A stretch of 20,969 bases of DNA from DATGQT01 sp033720695. Its GTDB lineage: Bacteria; Bacteroidota; Rhodothermia; Rhodothermales; Rubricoccaceae. Every line of letters begins with the position of its first letter. The first letter of the stretch is position 1. Shown here piece by piece: positions 6,996 through 14,873 of this stretch. Location: NCBI GenBank assembly GCA_033720695.1, contig JAWWCA010000032.1, positions 1-20,969 of the forward strand, read 5' to 3'. The notes beneath the pieces were generated by a model. That model saw only the letters and a list, made by a program, of their open reading frames with translations. It was not told the DNA's origin and did not search any database. The translations under genes and the position numbers were made by a program.

Positions 6996-7616
6996 CTACT
7001 CCACGCACACGCGGAAGTCCTCGTCGTCGTCGGTGTTGTTCCAGTACTCGCTGTCGTGCCCCGCGACGATGAGGTACGCGGCCCCAGGTGGGACCACCAC
7101 GGTGGTGCGCTGGTCGACGGCGAAGTCTTCGGGGATGTCGGTGACGATGTACCCCGCGCGGGATTCCAGGGTGCGGAAGTCGTCCCCGGCGTCGATGGCG
7201 TCCGGGACGCGGAGAGGCTCGTCCGGCCCGAGGACCACGTCGGAGCGGCTGAAGACGGCGATCATCTCGTCGCGCGTGCGCGTCGGATCGCCGAGGCCGT
7301 CGATCTGGAACTCGCCGCGGCGGCCGAGCACGAGGGCATCCCCCGGAGCGGCTCCCACTCCGTCGAGGTCGATCACGGTGGGGGGCGCCGCGGGGTCGCT
7401 CTCGTGGACGCGCAGGTAGGTCCCGGTGGGATCCAGGCGGACCCCTACCCCATCGGGGCAGGCCCCGTCGAACGCGTCGTCGCGGCCCGGAGGGGGGTCG
7501 TCCGGCTCGTCGACGGGGTCGTCGTTGGGGCCGCCACCGGGGCCGTCGACGGCCGAGCCGTCGCAGCCGGCGAGCACGAGGAGGGCAGGAAGGGCGAGGA
7601 GGGCGAGGAGGCGCAT
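6996..7616 (-). CDS. lipoprotein with a C-terminal beta-sandwich-like domain of unknown function
   Basis: A 206-residue predicted lipoprotein. The signal MRLLALLALPALLVLAGC has the lipobox Cys at 18, then an acidic Gly/Pro/Asp linker to ~50. The mature domain (52-206) is strand-rich, with VRLDPTGTYLRVHES, APGDALVLGRRGEFQIDGLG, a loop rich in charged residues, TTVVVPPGAAYLIVAGHDSE and the end YWNNTDDDEDFRVCVE. The order 'pGD', hydrophobic strand, 'G-Y-L-I-V', then D...W-N-N...F-x-V resembles the calcium-binding galactophilic lectin LecA/PA-IL fold, whose loop also ends D...NN. The spacing differs, so this is a suggestion only. Cys53 and Cys204 could form a disulfide. The gene converges on tRNA-Phe. 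The start is the ATG at 7614-7616. Confidence 0.75.
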   Translation of the reverse strand: MRLLALLALPALLVLAGCDGSAVDGPGGGPNDDPVDEPDDPPPGRDDAFDGACPDGVGVRLDPTGTYLRVHESDPAAPPTVIDLDGVGAAPGDALVLGRRGEFQIDGLGDPTRTRDEMIAVFSRSDVVLGPDEPLRVPDAIDAGDDFRTLESRAGYIVTDIPEDFAVDQRTTVVVPPGAAYLIVAGHDSEYWNNTDDDEDFRVCVE

Positions 7617-8029
7617 CGGGTCGTGGGGTCGTCCATGATCGGGAGGGGAGGGATCGCGTCACACGGCGGAGAAGCCGGCGGCGCTGAGGCCGCGCATCGT
7701 TGCGACAGCAACCTTCGGGCCGTGAGAGCGGGAGGGGCGTTCAGCAGGGGTGCAGGATCATTCAGACGGCATGAGCGAGGAAGCAGAAGTCCGGGTCTAT
7801 CGGCCGTCGGAGGCACATTGCAGAGACCGCACCGCTCGCCCCCCGACTGGAAGAGCGCCGCCTGTGGACCGCCATGCGGCACCGCACGACCATCCCCCGT
7901 TGAGAGCGGCGACTCGCCACTGTCTCGGGGCGGGGCGGGTCGTCTTCGGCCCCGGCGGTTGAAGAATAGGAGGAGCCCCCTGGCAGCCTTCCCGCCCTCT
8001 CCGGCCGCTGCTTAGATTGCCCCCGTTCC
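7617..8029. other. 413-base intergenic region between the lipoprotein gene and tRNA-Asp
   Basis: No convincing gene on either strand. Contents seen: the 5' region of the minus-strand lipoprotein gene, a small hairpin GTTGC-GACA-GCAAC at 7699-7712, and at its right end the probable tRNA-Asp promoter. Reading frames that cross it have shuffled composition and no recognisable domain. Confidence 0.6.
8012..8019 (+). promoter_or_regulatory. possible -7 box TTAGATTG upstream of tRNA-Asp
   Basis: TTAGATTG matches TAnnTTTG at six of eight positions counting the two free ones, and is one of the few A/T-rich patches in this spacer. It ends 10 bases before the tRNA-Asp 5' end, close for a tRNA leader but possible. 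Confidence 0.35.
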
Positions 8030-8104
8030 GGTCCGGTAGTTCAGTTTGGTTAGAACGCCGGCCTGTCACGCCGGAGGTCGCGGGTTCGAGTCCCGTCCGG
8101 ACCG
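8030..8104 (+). tRNA. tRNA-Asp (anticodon GTC)
   Basis: A complete 75-base cloverleaf. The acceptor GGTCCGG (8030-8036) pairs with CCGGACC (8097-8103), with the discriminator G typical of tRNA-Asp. The D stem is GTTC/GAAC, and the anticodon stem CCGGC/GCCGG encloses CTGTCAC with GTC at 8065-8067. The T arm is GCGGG-TTCGAGT-CCCGT. CCA is not encoded (CAA follows). Confidence 0.97.
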
Positions 8105-8112
8105 CAACATCA

Positions 8113-8146
8113 GAAGCCCCCGGGAGCGATGTCTCTTGGGGGCTTC
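8113..8146 (+). terminator. hairpin after tRNA-Asp, probable terminator
   Basis: GAAGCCCCC (8113-8121) and GGGGGCTTC (8138-8146) form a perfect 9-bp stem beginning eight bases after the tRNA end. GAG...CTC inside the loop can extend it. Position and stability suggest transcription termination, although only CG-rich sequence follows in place of a T-tract. Confidence 0.6.
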
Positions 8147-8220
8147 GTGCGTCTGTGCCCTCCCGCCCTCGACGCCCCGAGGGCACGTCCGCGGTCTCGC
8201 CCGCAGAGCGAGGGCTGGCG

Positions 8221-8529
8221 TCAGCTCAGCGGGTTCTCGTGCTGCACGGCCAGGAAGCCGCGGTACGAGAGGCGGAGCCCACGAGCGTGTTCAACGGACG
8301 CCAGGCAGTGCAGCCCGGCGGGGATCCGTTGCCCCGTGACCGCACAGGCCTCGCCGTCACCGGCGACGCGGTCTCGGAGTTCGACGAAGCCGAAGCGCGC
8401 ATCCCAGACGTAGTAGCTACGGTCGCGGACGAACCCGCTGCGCGGCCGGACAGACGTGATGCGGGGGCGAGGGTGGAAGGAGGTCGACAACGGGATGGGG
8501 GGGCTGACGGTGGGGGGGCTCCCAGCCAT
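8221..8529 (-). CDS. hypothetical protein, 102 residues
   Basis: I do not recognise this protein. Starting at the ATG at 8527-8529 it has a Pro/Ser-rich N-terminal 30 residues. The remaining ~70 residues have the composition of a folded domain: SGFVRDRSYYVWDARFGFVE, then LRDRVAGDGEACAVTGQRIP, then AGLHCLASVEHARGLRLSYR and a GFLAVQHENPLS end. The mix of aromatic and aliphatic residues is unlike the Arg/Ala/Pro-rich shadow frames around it. Two cysteines in ACAVTGQRIPAGLHC are 13 residues apart. The frame continues upstream to 8685, but that part is low-complexity. No neighbour suggests a role. It could be a lineage-specific small protein; a spurious frame remains possible. Confidence 0.5.
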   Translation of the reverse strand: MAGSPPTVSPPIPLSTSFHPRPRITSVRPRSGFVRDRSYYVWDARFGFVELRDRVAGDGEACAVTGQRIPAGLHCLASVEHARGLRLSYRGFLAVQHENPLS

Positions 8530-8844
8530 CAAGCGGTGTTCCAAACCGGGCGCGTGCCGGGGCGCCAGCGCAGACGGGCGCTCGGGATCACCGCTCCTCG
8601 CGGTTGTCGGCCCCCCGAGGCGGCCGGCCAGCGCGGCGCGGCGCGAACATCGCACGAAGAGTGGGAGGCGAGGCGAGGTCCCCATCGGCCGATCCGCGTG
8701 CGCTCGGATGGGTCTGGGAGGCGTCGCGTTCCGGTTCCATCCCTCGGGGCTGACGCCGTCTGCACATGTCCCTTCGGCAAGGTGGTCGAAAGAGGGTAGG
8801 TCGTGTATATTTCAGCGTCCCCCCCATCCGCCGCACCGTCCCCC
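8530..8844. other. 315-base intergenic region
   Basis: No gene I can support. It holds the divergent 5' regions of the minus-strand 102-residue gene and the plus-strand gene at 8845. The only recognisable element is the TATATTTC box near its right end. Confidence 0.5.
8806..8813 (+). promoter_or_regulatory. -7-like box TATATTTC upstream of the small basic protein gene
   Basis: TATATTTC matches the Bacteroidota -7 consensus TAnnTTTG except for the last base and lies 31 bases before the ATG at 8845, giving a normal short leader. No clear -33 element is seen. Confidence 0.5.
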
Positions 8845-9162
8845 ATGAGCAGCACGGTTCAGGCTCGGCAGAGCATGGGTGCTTCTGCCCCCACGTCCCG
8901 TCCCGCGCGCCAGTCGTCGTGGATCGTCGTCAACCGCACGCCCCACGACTCGCCGGAGACCGACCAGGCGTGTGTGCGCCAGGTCAGCCGCGACGTGGAG
9001 TGCCTGCGCGCGGCCTGCGTGAGCGCCGGGCCGCTCCGCCGGTGGTGGCTCCGCCGGCGCCTCCGGACCCTGGAGAAGCAGAAGCTGCGGATGGAGCAGC
9101 ATTGGCGCCGCGCGAAGCTCGCGGCCCCAGCCCCCTCTGGAGCTACCCCGTTGGGAGGGTGA
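8845..9162 (+). CDS. small basic hypothetical protein, 105 residues
   Basis: I do not recognise this protein. From the ATG at 8845 it begins with a Ser/Ala/Gln-rich stretch, then SSWIVVNRTPHDSPETDQAC, a segment VRQVSRDVECLRAACVSAG, and a strongly basic, probably helical region LRRWWLRRRLRTLEKQKLRM followed by EQHWRRAK, ending in a flexible Ala/Pro tail. Three cysteines (two in ECLRAAC) and the Trp/Arg helix suggest nucleic-acid or protein binding, but this is a guess from composition. An in-frame start 14 codons upstream lies over the promoter-like box and is rejected. The last 20 bases overlap the 3' end of the convergent histidine kinase gene. Confidence 0.55.
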   Translation: MSSTVQARQSMGASAPTSRPARQSSWIVVNRTPHDSPETDQACVRQVSRDVECLRAACVSAGPLRRWWLRRRLRTLEKQKLRMEQHWRRAKLAAPAPSGATPLGG

Positions 9163-12100
9163 GGGTGAAGGTGGCACCTGCGCCCTCGGTGCTCTCCACC
9201 TCCAGCCATCCCCCGTACCCCTTGGCGACCTCATGGGCGAGCGAGAGCCCGAGGCCGGGGTGACCGCTGCCCGCAGGCTTCGTCGTGAAGAACGGCTCGA
9301 ACACCCGGTCCCGCGAGTCCTCCGGAACCCCGATCCCGTTGTCTGAGACCGCGACGACGACGGAGCCGGCCTCGCGGCGAGTGCGGACGGTGACGGTCGG
9401 CACATGGGCCTGTGCCTCGGGCCCGGCCCCTGCGTGGCTGGCGCGGTCGTCCAGCGCGTCGAGGGCGTTGGTGAGGAGGCTGCGAACGACGCGGCCGAGC
9501 TCTTCGGGGTCCGCAGACACGGCGCCCACCGCCCCGTCGAGGTCGCGGTGGACACGGATGCCCCGCGCCCGGCCGGACGCCGTCGAGGGATCGGGGTCGA
9601 GCGCGCGGTACGCCTCGAGGGCGAGGGCAAGCTGCCCCTCGACGAGCGCGTTGAGGTCGACGTGGCGGCGGCGATGGAGGCGGTCGTCGGATCCAGCCCG
9701 AGCGTGGTCCATCATCCCCCGCACGATCTCGCCGGCCCGCCGGCCATGCTCCTCGATCTTGGCTGCGTTGGCCCGGAGCGCGTTGAGCAAGCCCGCGGTC
9801 TCGGCATCGAGCCCGCCGGGGTGCGTCGCCAGCGCCTGCTCGACCTCGTCGACAAGCTCGCCGGAGAGGGCGGCGAAGTTGTTGACGAAGTTGAGGGGGT
9901 TGCGGATCTCGTGGGCGATGCCGGCCGTGAGCCGGCCCAGGCCCGCCATCTTCTCCTGTTGCACGAGCTGGGTCTGCGCGGCGCGGAGCTCCTCCAGCGA
10001 TCGCTCGAGGCTGAGGGCGTACTCGCTCGCCTGCTCCCGCGCCCGATCAGCCTCCCGACGGGCCGTCTCCAACTCGGCAGCGTGCCGCCGCTCCGCGGTC
10101 ATGTCGCGGAAGAACCAGATCCGGCCGTACGCGTCGCCCTCGCGGCTCTTGACCGGCGCGCTGTAGCGGTCGAAGATGCGACCGTCGCGGAGGCGGACCT
10201 CGTCGCGGGCGACCTCGTCGGGGTGGTCGTAGAGGTAGGTGACGCGGTCGAGGAAAGCGCGGGGGTCCTCGAGGCGGTCGAGCACGGCGTCGAGCGTCGC
10301 CGCGTCGGAGCCCGATGCGACGACCTCGGGCGCCACCCCCCAGAGCTCGACGAACCGCTGGTTGTAGGAGAGGATCCCGCCGTCCTCGGAGACCACCAGG
10401 ATGCCGTCGATGGAGGCCTCACCCTCGGCCTCCAGGAGGGTCTTCTGGAACCGGAGCACGCGCTCGGCCTCGACCCGCTCGGTGATGTCCACGCTGTATC
10501 CAATCACGCGCGTCACCGCGCCCGCGTCGTCGAGGACGGGCAGCAGCCGGCGCAGCAGCATCCGCGTGGACCCGTCCGGCAGCGTGATCGGCTGCTCGAA
10601 CTCCCGGGCCTGGCGCGTGGACAGCACCGCCTCCAGGTTGCGCGAGCGGGGCTCGCTGATCGCGGGAGGGAGCGACCGCCGGCGAGCGTACGCGTCGAGG
10701 GTCTTCCCGACGACCCACCGGCGCAGCTCGGGGTCCGGCATCGCCTTCGGGCTGACGTACTCGTAGCGGCCGTCGGCGTCGAAGACGGCGATCCCGGCAT
10801 CGACGCTGTTGAGGATCTCCTCGAAGTAGGTCCGCTGCCGGAGCAGCTCCGCTTCGGCCTCCTTCCGCTCCGAGATGTCGCGGGCGACGGCGATGACGAC
10901 GTCTTCCCCGAAGTAGGTCGAGCGCTGGATCGTGACCTCTTTCGGGAACGTGCTCCCGTCCTTGCGGCGGCCCCACCACTCGAACCGCTGGGTCTCCCCG
11001 GCCACGGCCCGCGCGAAGACTTCCCCGAACGCCTCGGGGTCGACGGTGCCGGGGACGCCGAGGACGTCGGGCGTTTTCCCGACGAGCTCGGGCTGGGTGT
11101 AGCCGTAGGCCTGGACGACGGCCTCGTTGACGTTGAGGAAGCGGCCTTCGAGGTCCTGGATGTAGACGAGCTCGGTGAGGTGGTCGAAGAGGCCGCGGTA
11201 GCTCTCCTCGCTGGCGCGGAGGGCCTCCTCGGCTCGCTTCCGCTCTGTCACGTCTCGGACGACGGCCACCACCTGCCCGGCTTCGAGGGGGAGGAGCCGG
11301 GCCTCGAAGTCGCGCCGCTCCCCGCCGGCCGGGTCTCCGGGGGCGCCGAGGGGGAGCATGTACTCGATGTGGACGAGGTCGCCGGTGCGGGCCACCTCGG
11401 CGAGGGCCGCGGCCACCTGAGGGCCGACGGGGGGCGGCAGCACCTCCTGCACGGGCCGGCCCAGGAACGCCTCGGGCGGGACGTAGAGCCCGAACGAGCG
11501 GCCGGCGCGGTAGTCCAGGATGGTGCCGTCCGCCGCCATGCGGAAGTAGAGGTCCGGGAGCGCCCGGAAGATGGCCTCGATCTCCTGCGTCCGCTGCCGG
11601 AGCGCCTCGACGGCCTCCCGCCGCTCGGTGACGTCCACGAGGGCGGTGGCGACGGCCGGCGCCCCGTTGAAGAGGAGGCGCTGCGACGAGAGCGAGACCC
11701 AGCGCGGCGTGCCGTCGGCCCGCTTGATTCGGAGCTCGAGGTCGCGGACGTACCCCTGCGTGCGGACGGTCTCGAGGACCTGCGGCCGGTCGGCCGGGTC
11801 GTAGTAGAAGTCCGGCGTGCGCTGCCCCACGAGGCTCCCGGGCGCGACGCCGATGAGGGCGTCGAGCCGGTCGTTGGCGTAGAGCACGGCGCCGTCGTCG
11901 AGCCGGCTGAGCAGGAGCGGCGTCGGGCTCGCTTCGACGATCGCGCGGAAGCGGGCTTCGGCCTGCGCCAGCTCGGCCGTCCGCTCCGCCACGCGCTGCT
12001 CGAGCTCGTCGTGGGCCCGCTGCAGTGCGGCCTCGGCCGCCTTCTGCTCGGTGATGTCGAGGCAGACCCCCACGAGGTGGGTCACGCGGCCGTCGGCGCC

Positions 12101-13321
12101 GCGCCGGGCCTCGCCAGTGCTGCGGAGGACGCGCACCTCGCCGTCGGGCCGGACAATCCGCTCCTCGAAGGCGAACGGCTCGCCCGTGTCCCGGGCCCGA
12201 GCGATGTGGGCCTGGACGGCGGCCCGGTCGTCGGGGTGGACCCGCTCGAGGTACGCCGCGACGCTCGCCCCGAACGCCTCGGGGTCGAGGCCGTAGATCC
12301 GGTAGAGCTCCTCGGACCACGCCACCGCGTCGGCGTCGATGTCCCAGCGCCAGCGGCCGAGGCGGGCGATGCGCTGGGCCTCGCGGAGCTGCCGCTCCTG
12401 CTCCCGCAACGCCTCCTCCGTCTCATGCCGGTCCGTCACGTCCCGGTGCACGACGAACACCTCGCGCACCTCGCCGCCGGGGCCGTGGACGGGGCACACG
12501 GTCACCTCCAGCCACCGCGTGCGGGGCGCCGCGCCGTCGAGCTCGGCCGGATCGAAGGGGTGGGCCGGGATCGTGACGGTCTCCCCGGCGAAGCCGCGGA
12601 GGAGGGCGTCGCGGACGTCGGCCAGCTGCGGGTCGCGGAGCGGGTTGAAGTCAGCGAGCGCCTCGGGGGGCAGGCGGAAGAGCGAGCCCCACGCCCGGTT
12701 CACATCCAGCGTTCGCCCTTCGGGGTCGAAGATCTGGACGGAGAGGGGGAACTGGTCGAAGAGGGCGCGGAAGCGCGTCTCGGAGAGGTGCTGCGCCCGC
12801 TCGGCGGCTCGGTGCGCGGCGGTCCTCCGAAGGGCAGACAGGGAGGCCGCCGCCAGCGACGCCGCGACGGCGGCCACCTCGAGATCCTCCTCGTCGTACG
12901 GGACGCGCGCGCTGCGCTCGATGGCGAGGACGCCGAGCACAGCGTCGTCGGCGCGGAGGGGGGCGAGGATCGCCGCCCTCTCGCCGTCGTGCTCAACGAT
13001 GGGGCCGTCTGCCGAGACCGCCCGGCCCCACCGTGTCCCTTCGATGGGTCGGGGGGGGGCACCGGACCCCCCCTGGAAGGTGTGCGTCGCCGCGTCGTAG
13101 CTCAGGACCGTGAGCGTCTCGAAGGGAAGGGCCGCGTGGCACGCGGCGGCGAGCGCGGACCGGAGCTCGTCCACGGAGGCCGCCCCGAGAACCTGCCCGG
13201 CCGCCGCGGCGACTGCCCGCAGCCGCGCGGAGAGCGGCAGCACGTCGGCGCCGCCGCTGTCGCGCTCGCCGGCGGCGGAGGCCGCGGGGCGGCTGGAAGA
13301 CGCGAGGCGTTCGGAGGCCAC
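9143..13321 (-). CDS. cytoplasmic multi-sensor histidine kinase (GAF + seven PAS)
   Basis: 1392 residues. Domain order: GAF at ~30-175; PAS domains starting near 184, 320, 459, 585, 710, 832 and 965, six of them ending in a D-[VI]-[ST]-E/D-[RQ] PAC signature such as DVTERRE, DISERKE or DITERVE; a coiled coil ~1080-1120; HisKA with GIAHEIRNPLNFVNNF (His1137); and HATPase_c with Asn1285 in LLTNALDAL, Asp1327 in VSDNGIGVP and the ATP lid FFTTKPAGSGHPGLGLSLAH. I see no transmembrane segment or signal peptide, so sensing is probably cytoplasmic, and no receiver domain. The frame is open to 13534 but overlaps the divergent nuclease gene. I place the start at the GTG at 13319-13321, 39 bases downstream of a -7-like box; this start is uncertain. 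The ligand of each PAS domain is unknown. No partner gene is adjacent. Confidence 0.92.
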   Translation of the reverse strand: MASERLASSSRPAASAAGERDSGGADVLPLSARLRAVAAAAGQVLGAASVDELRSALAAACHAALPFETLTVLSYDAATHTFQGGSGAPPRPIEGTRWGRAVSADGPIVEHDGERAAILAPLRADDAVLGVLAIERSARVPYDEEDLEVAAVAASLAAASLSALRRTAAHRAAERAQHLSETRFRALFDQFPLSVQIFDPEGRTLDVNRAWGSLFRLPPEALADFNPLRDPQLADVRDALLRGFAGETVTIPAHPFDPAELDGAAPRTRWLEVTVCPVHGPGGEVREVFVVHRDVTDRHETEEALREQERQLREAQRIARLGRWRWDIDADAVAWSEELYRIYGLDPEAFGASVAAYLERVHPDDRAAVQAHIARARDTGEPFAFEERIVRPDGEVRVLRSTGEARRGADGRVTHLVGVCLDITEQKAAEAALQRAHDELEQRVAERTAELAQAEARFRAIVEASPTPLLLSRLDDGAVLYANDRLDALIGVAPGSLVGQRTPDFYYDPADRPQVLETVRTQGYVRDLELRIKRADGTPRWVSLSSQRLLFNGAPAVATALVDVTERREAVEALRQRTQEIEAIFRALPDLYFRMAADGTILDYRAGRSFGLYVPPEAFLGRPVQEVLPPPVGPQVAAALAEVARTGDLVHIEYMLPLGAPGDPAGGERRDFEARLLPLEAGQVVAVVRDVTERKRAEEALRASEESYRGLFDHLTELVYIQDLEGRFLNVNEAVVQAYGYTQPELVGKTPDVLGVPGTVDPEAFGEVFARAVAGETQRFEWWGRRKDGSTFPKEVTIQRSTYFGEDVVIAVARDISERKEAEAELLRQRTYFEEILNSVDAGIAVFDADGRYEYVSPKAMPDPELRRWVVGKTLDAYARRRSLPPAISEPRSRNLEAVLSTRQAREFEQPITLPDGSTRMLLRRLLPVLDDAGAVTRVIGYSVDITERVEAERVLRFQKTLLEAEGEASIDGILVVSEDGGILSYNQRFVELWGVAPEVVASGSDAATLDAVLDRLEDPRAFLDRVTYLYDHPDEVARDEVRLRDGRIFDRYSAPVKSREGDAYGRIWFFRDMTAERRHAAELETARREADRAREQASEYALSLERSLEELRAAQTQLVQQEKMAGLGRLTAGIAHEIRNPLNFVNNFAALSGELVDEVEQALATHPGGLDAETAGLLNALRANAAKIEEHGRRAGEIVRGMMDHARAGSDDRLHRRRHVDLNALVEGQLALALEAYRALDPDPSTASGRARGIRVHRDLDGAVGAVSADPEELGRVVRSLLTNALDALDDRASHAGAGPEAQAHVPTVTVRTRREAGSVVVAVSDNGIGVPEDSRDRVFEPFFTTKPAGSGHPGLGLSLAHEVAKGYGGWLEVESTEGAGATFTLTLPTG

Positions 13322-13359
13322 GGGAGGCGGGCGCAGGGCACACCGGCCGCTGCGACGGA

Positions 13360-13367
13360 CAATACTA
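13360..13367 (-). promoter_or_regulatory. -7-like box TAGTATTG for the histidine kinase gene
   Basis: On the minus strand this reads TAGTATTG, one base off TAnnTTTG. It lies in the 100-base divergent region between the kinase and the secreted nuclease, 38 bases upstream of the chosen GTG, and supports that start over the longer frame. Confidence 0.45.
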
Positions 13368-13421
13368 CGAAACTCCAGCCGCTTCCACTGCGGCGGTACC
13401 CTCTGCACACTAGTTTCCCTC

Positions 13422-14873
13422 ATGCGCATTCTCCTCCCCCTCCTCGCCGTCGTCGCGGTGCCGCTGGCAGCCCAGACGACTCCCCCGCAGACCCTCTTCC
13501 CCGGCCTCACGGACGAGGCCCTCCGCGACGCCATCGCCGCGACCTACGGGCTCGCCAGCGCTCCCTCCGAGGCCGAGGGGAAGGACCTCCTCTACTCCGT
13601 GATCGATGTTGAGGAGCGGGGCGGCCAGAGCGGAGCCGCAGGGCTCTACACCGACTTCTTCGTCGCTTTCGACTGCGTCCCCTCCTGCGACCCCTCGCAG
13701 GACGTGTTCAACGACGGCGACGGGCTCAACCAGGAGCACGCGTGGCCGAAGTCGGAGGGGGCCGACTCCGGGCTGTTCGAGCGGGACCTCCACCACCTCT
13801 TCCCGTCCCGCGTCGACGTCAACGCCGACCGCGGCAACCTCCCCTTCGGCGAGAGCCCCGACGCACAGACCACGGCATGGTACTACCTCGACCAGCAGCA
13901 GGGCGCACCGCCGCCCCTCGCCACGCGCGACCTCTGGAGCGAGCGGCAGGGCCCGACGCGTTTCGAGCCGCGCGAGAGCCGCGAGGGCGACGTGGCGCGC
14001 GCCATGTTCCACGCCTACGCCCTCTACGGCCCCGACGGCACCGGCCAGGCCAACGTCGCCTTCTGGGAGGCGATGCGCCCCTCTCTCCTCGCGTGGCACC
14101 GGGCCGACCCCGCGACCGAGGCCGACCGCGCGCGCAGCGACCGCGTGGCGGATCAGCAGGCCACCCTCTCCGGCGCCGACGCCATCAACCCGTTCGTCGT
14201 GGACTCGTCGCTCGCCGCCCGCGCCTTCTATCCCGAGACCCTCCCGACGACGCCGGACATCGCCGTCGAGGCCGTCGTGACCTCCGGTGGCATGGTGCCC
14301 TCCACGGGCGGCCAGTCGTGCTTCGACGTCACCGTCACGAACGCGGAGCCGACCGCCGAGGCCGTCGACGTGTGGCTGACGGCGAGCGGGCCCGAGGCGC
14401 CCCGCCTCCTCGTCACCCGGTTCCTCCGCGCCGTGACGATCCCGGCCGGGCAGAGCCGGAGCGGGTCCGTGTGCCAGTCCGTCCCCGGCAGCATCCCCGA
14501 CGGCGAGTACCTCGTCACGTTCGCCGCGGGCGACTTCGACACCGAAACCGCCTACGGCTCCGACGCAGTGACCATCCAGAAGGGCGGCGCGTTCGGGACG
14601 GCCGGGGCTGCGCTCGGCGTAGGGGTCCGGGTGCGCCCAAACCCGTTCTCCCGGGTCGCCCACCTCCAGGTCGACCTCGCCGAGGACGCGGTCGTCTCGC
14701 TCGTCGTCTACGACGCGCTCGGCCGGGCGGTGGCCCGCCTCGTCGACGGTCCGCTCTCGGCGGGGCGGCACGTGGTCCCGTTCGAGGCCGGCGCCCTGCC
14801 GGGCGGGCTCTACGTGTACCGCCTCGTGAGCGGCGAGGAGATGCAGACGGGCCGTCTCGTCAAGCTGCACTAG
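13422..14873 (+). CDS. secreted endonuclease I-family nuclease with T9SS sorting domain
   Basis: 483 residues. A signal peptide (MRILLPLLAVVAVPLAAQ, cleavage near 18) is followed by an endonuclease I domain (~28-265, Pfam Endonuclease_1). It carries NQEHAWPKS (103-111, catalytic His106), DLHHLFPSRVDVN (122-134), a conserved R-x-N-x-x-x-G at 137-143 (RGNLPFG) and REGDVARAMFHAYAL (~187-201). These are the beta-beta-alpha metal motif and helices of the E. coli EndA/Vibrio Vvn relatives. Residues ~270-395 look like a beta-sandwich (CARDB-like), and ~405-483 are a T9SS type A sorting domain with RPNPFSR, VVYDALGRAVARLVDG and LYVYRLVSGEEMQTGRLVKL. It is probably exported to the cell surface or medium, where it would degrade DNA or RNA. 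The 3' end overlaps the convergent luxR-type gene by 14 bases. Confidence 0.92.
   Translation: MRILLPLLAVVAVPLAAQTTPPQTLFPGLTDEALRDAIAATYGLASAPSEAEGKDLLYSVIDVEERGGQSGAAGLYTDFFVAFDCVPSCDPSQDVFNDGDGLNQEHAWPKSEGADSGLFERDLHHLFPSRVDVNADRGNLPFGESPDAQTTAWYYLDQQQGAPPPLATRDLWSERQGPTRFEPRESREGDVARAMFHAYALYGPDGTGQANVAFWEAMRPSLLAWHRADPATEADRARSDRVADQQATLSGADAINPFVVDSSLAARAFYPETLPTTPDIAVEAVVTSGGMVPSTGGQSCFDVTVTNAEPTAEAVDVWLTASGPEAPRLLVTRFLRAVTIPAGQSRSGSVCQSVPGSIPDGEYLVTFAAGDFDTETAYGSDAVTIQKGGAFGTAGAALGVGVRVRPNPFSRVAHLQVDLAEDAVVSLVVYDALGRAVARLVDGPLSAGRHVVPFEAGALPGGLYVYRLVSGEEMQTGRLVKLH

Noticed and set aside
6718..7662. Long minus-strand frame containing GTDSNRRHMDFQSIALPP
   Set aside because: The recognisable piece is the antisense translation of tRNA-Phe, and the rest is Arg/Pro-rich shadow of the lipoprotein gene.
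7797..8186. Minus-strand frame with VRTGLEPATSGVTGRRSNQT
   Set aside because: This is the classic spurious antisense translation of tRNA-Asp.
13322..13534. N-terminal extension of the histidine kinase to 13534
   Set aside because: It overlaps the start of the divergent nuclease gene and the intergenic promoter region, is basic low-complexity, and adds no domain.
9404..13612. 1402-codon open frame on the plus strand opposite the histidine kinase
   Set aside because: It is low-complexity (Gly, Asp, Glu, Val, Arg) and exists because the GC-rich kinase gene has few stops in the opposite frame. The minus strand carries all recognisable domains.
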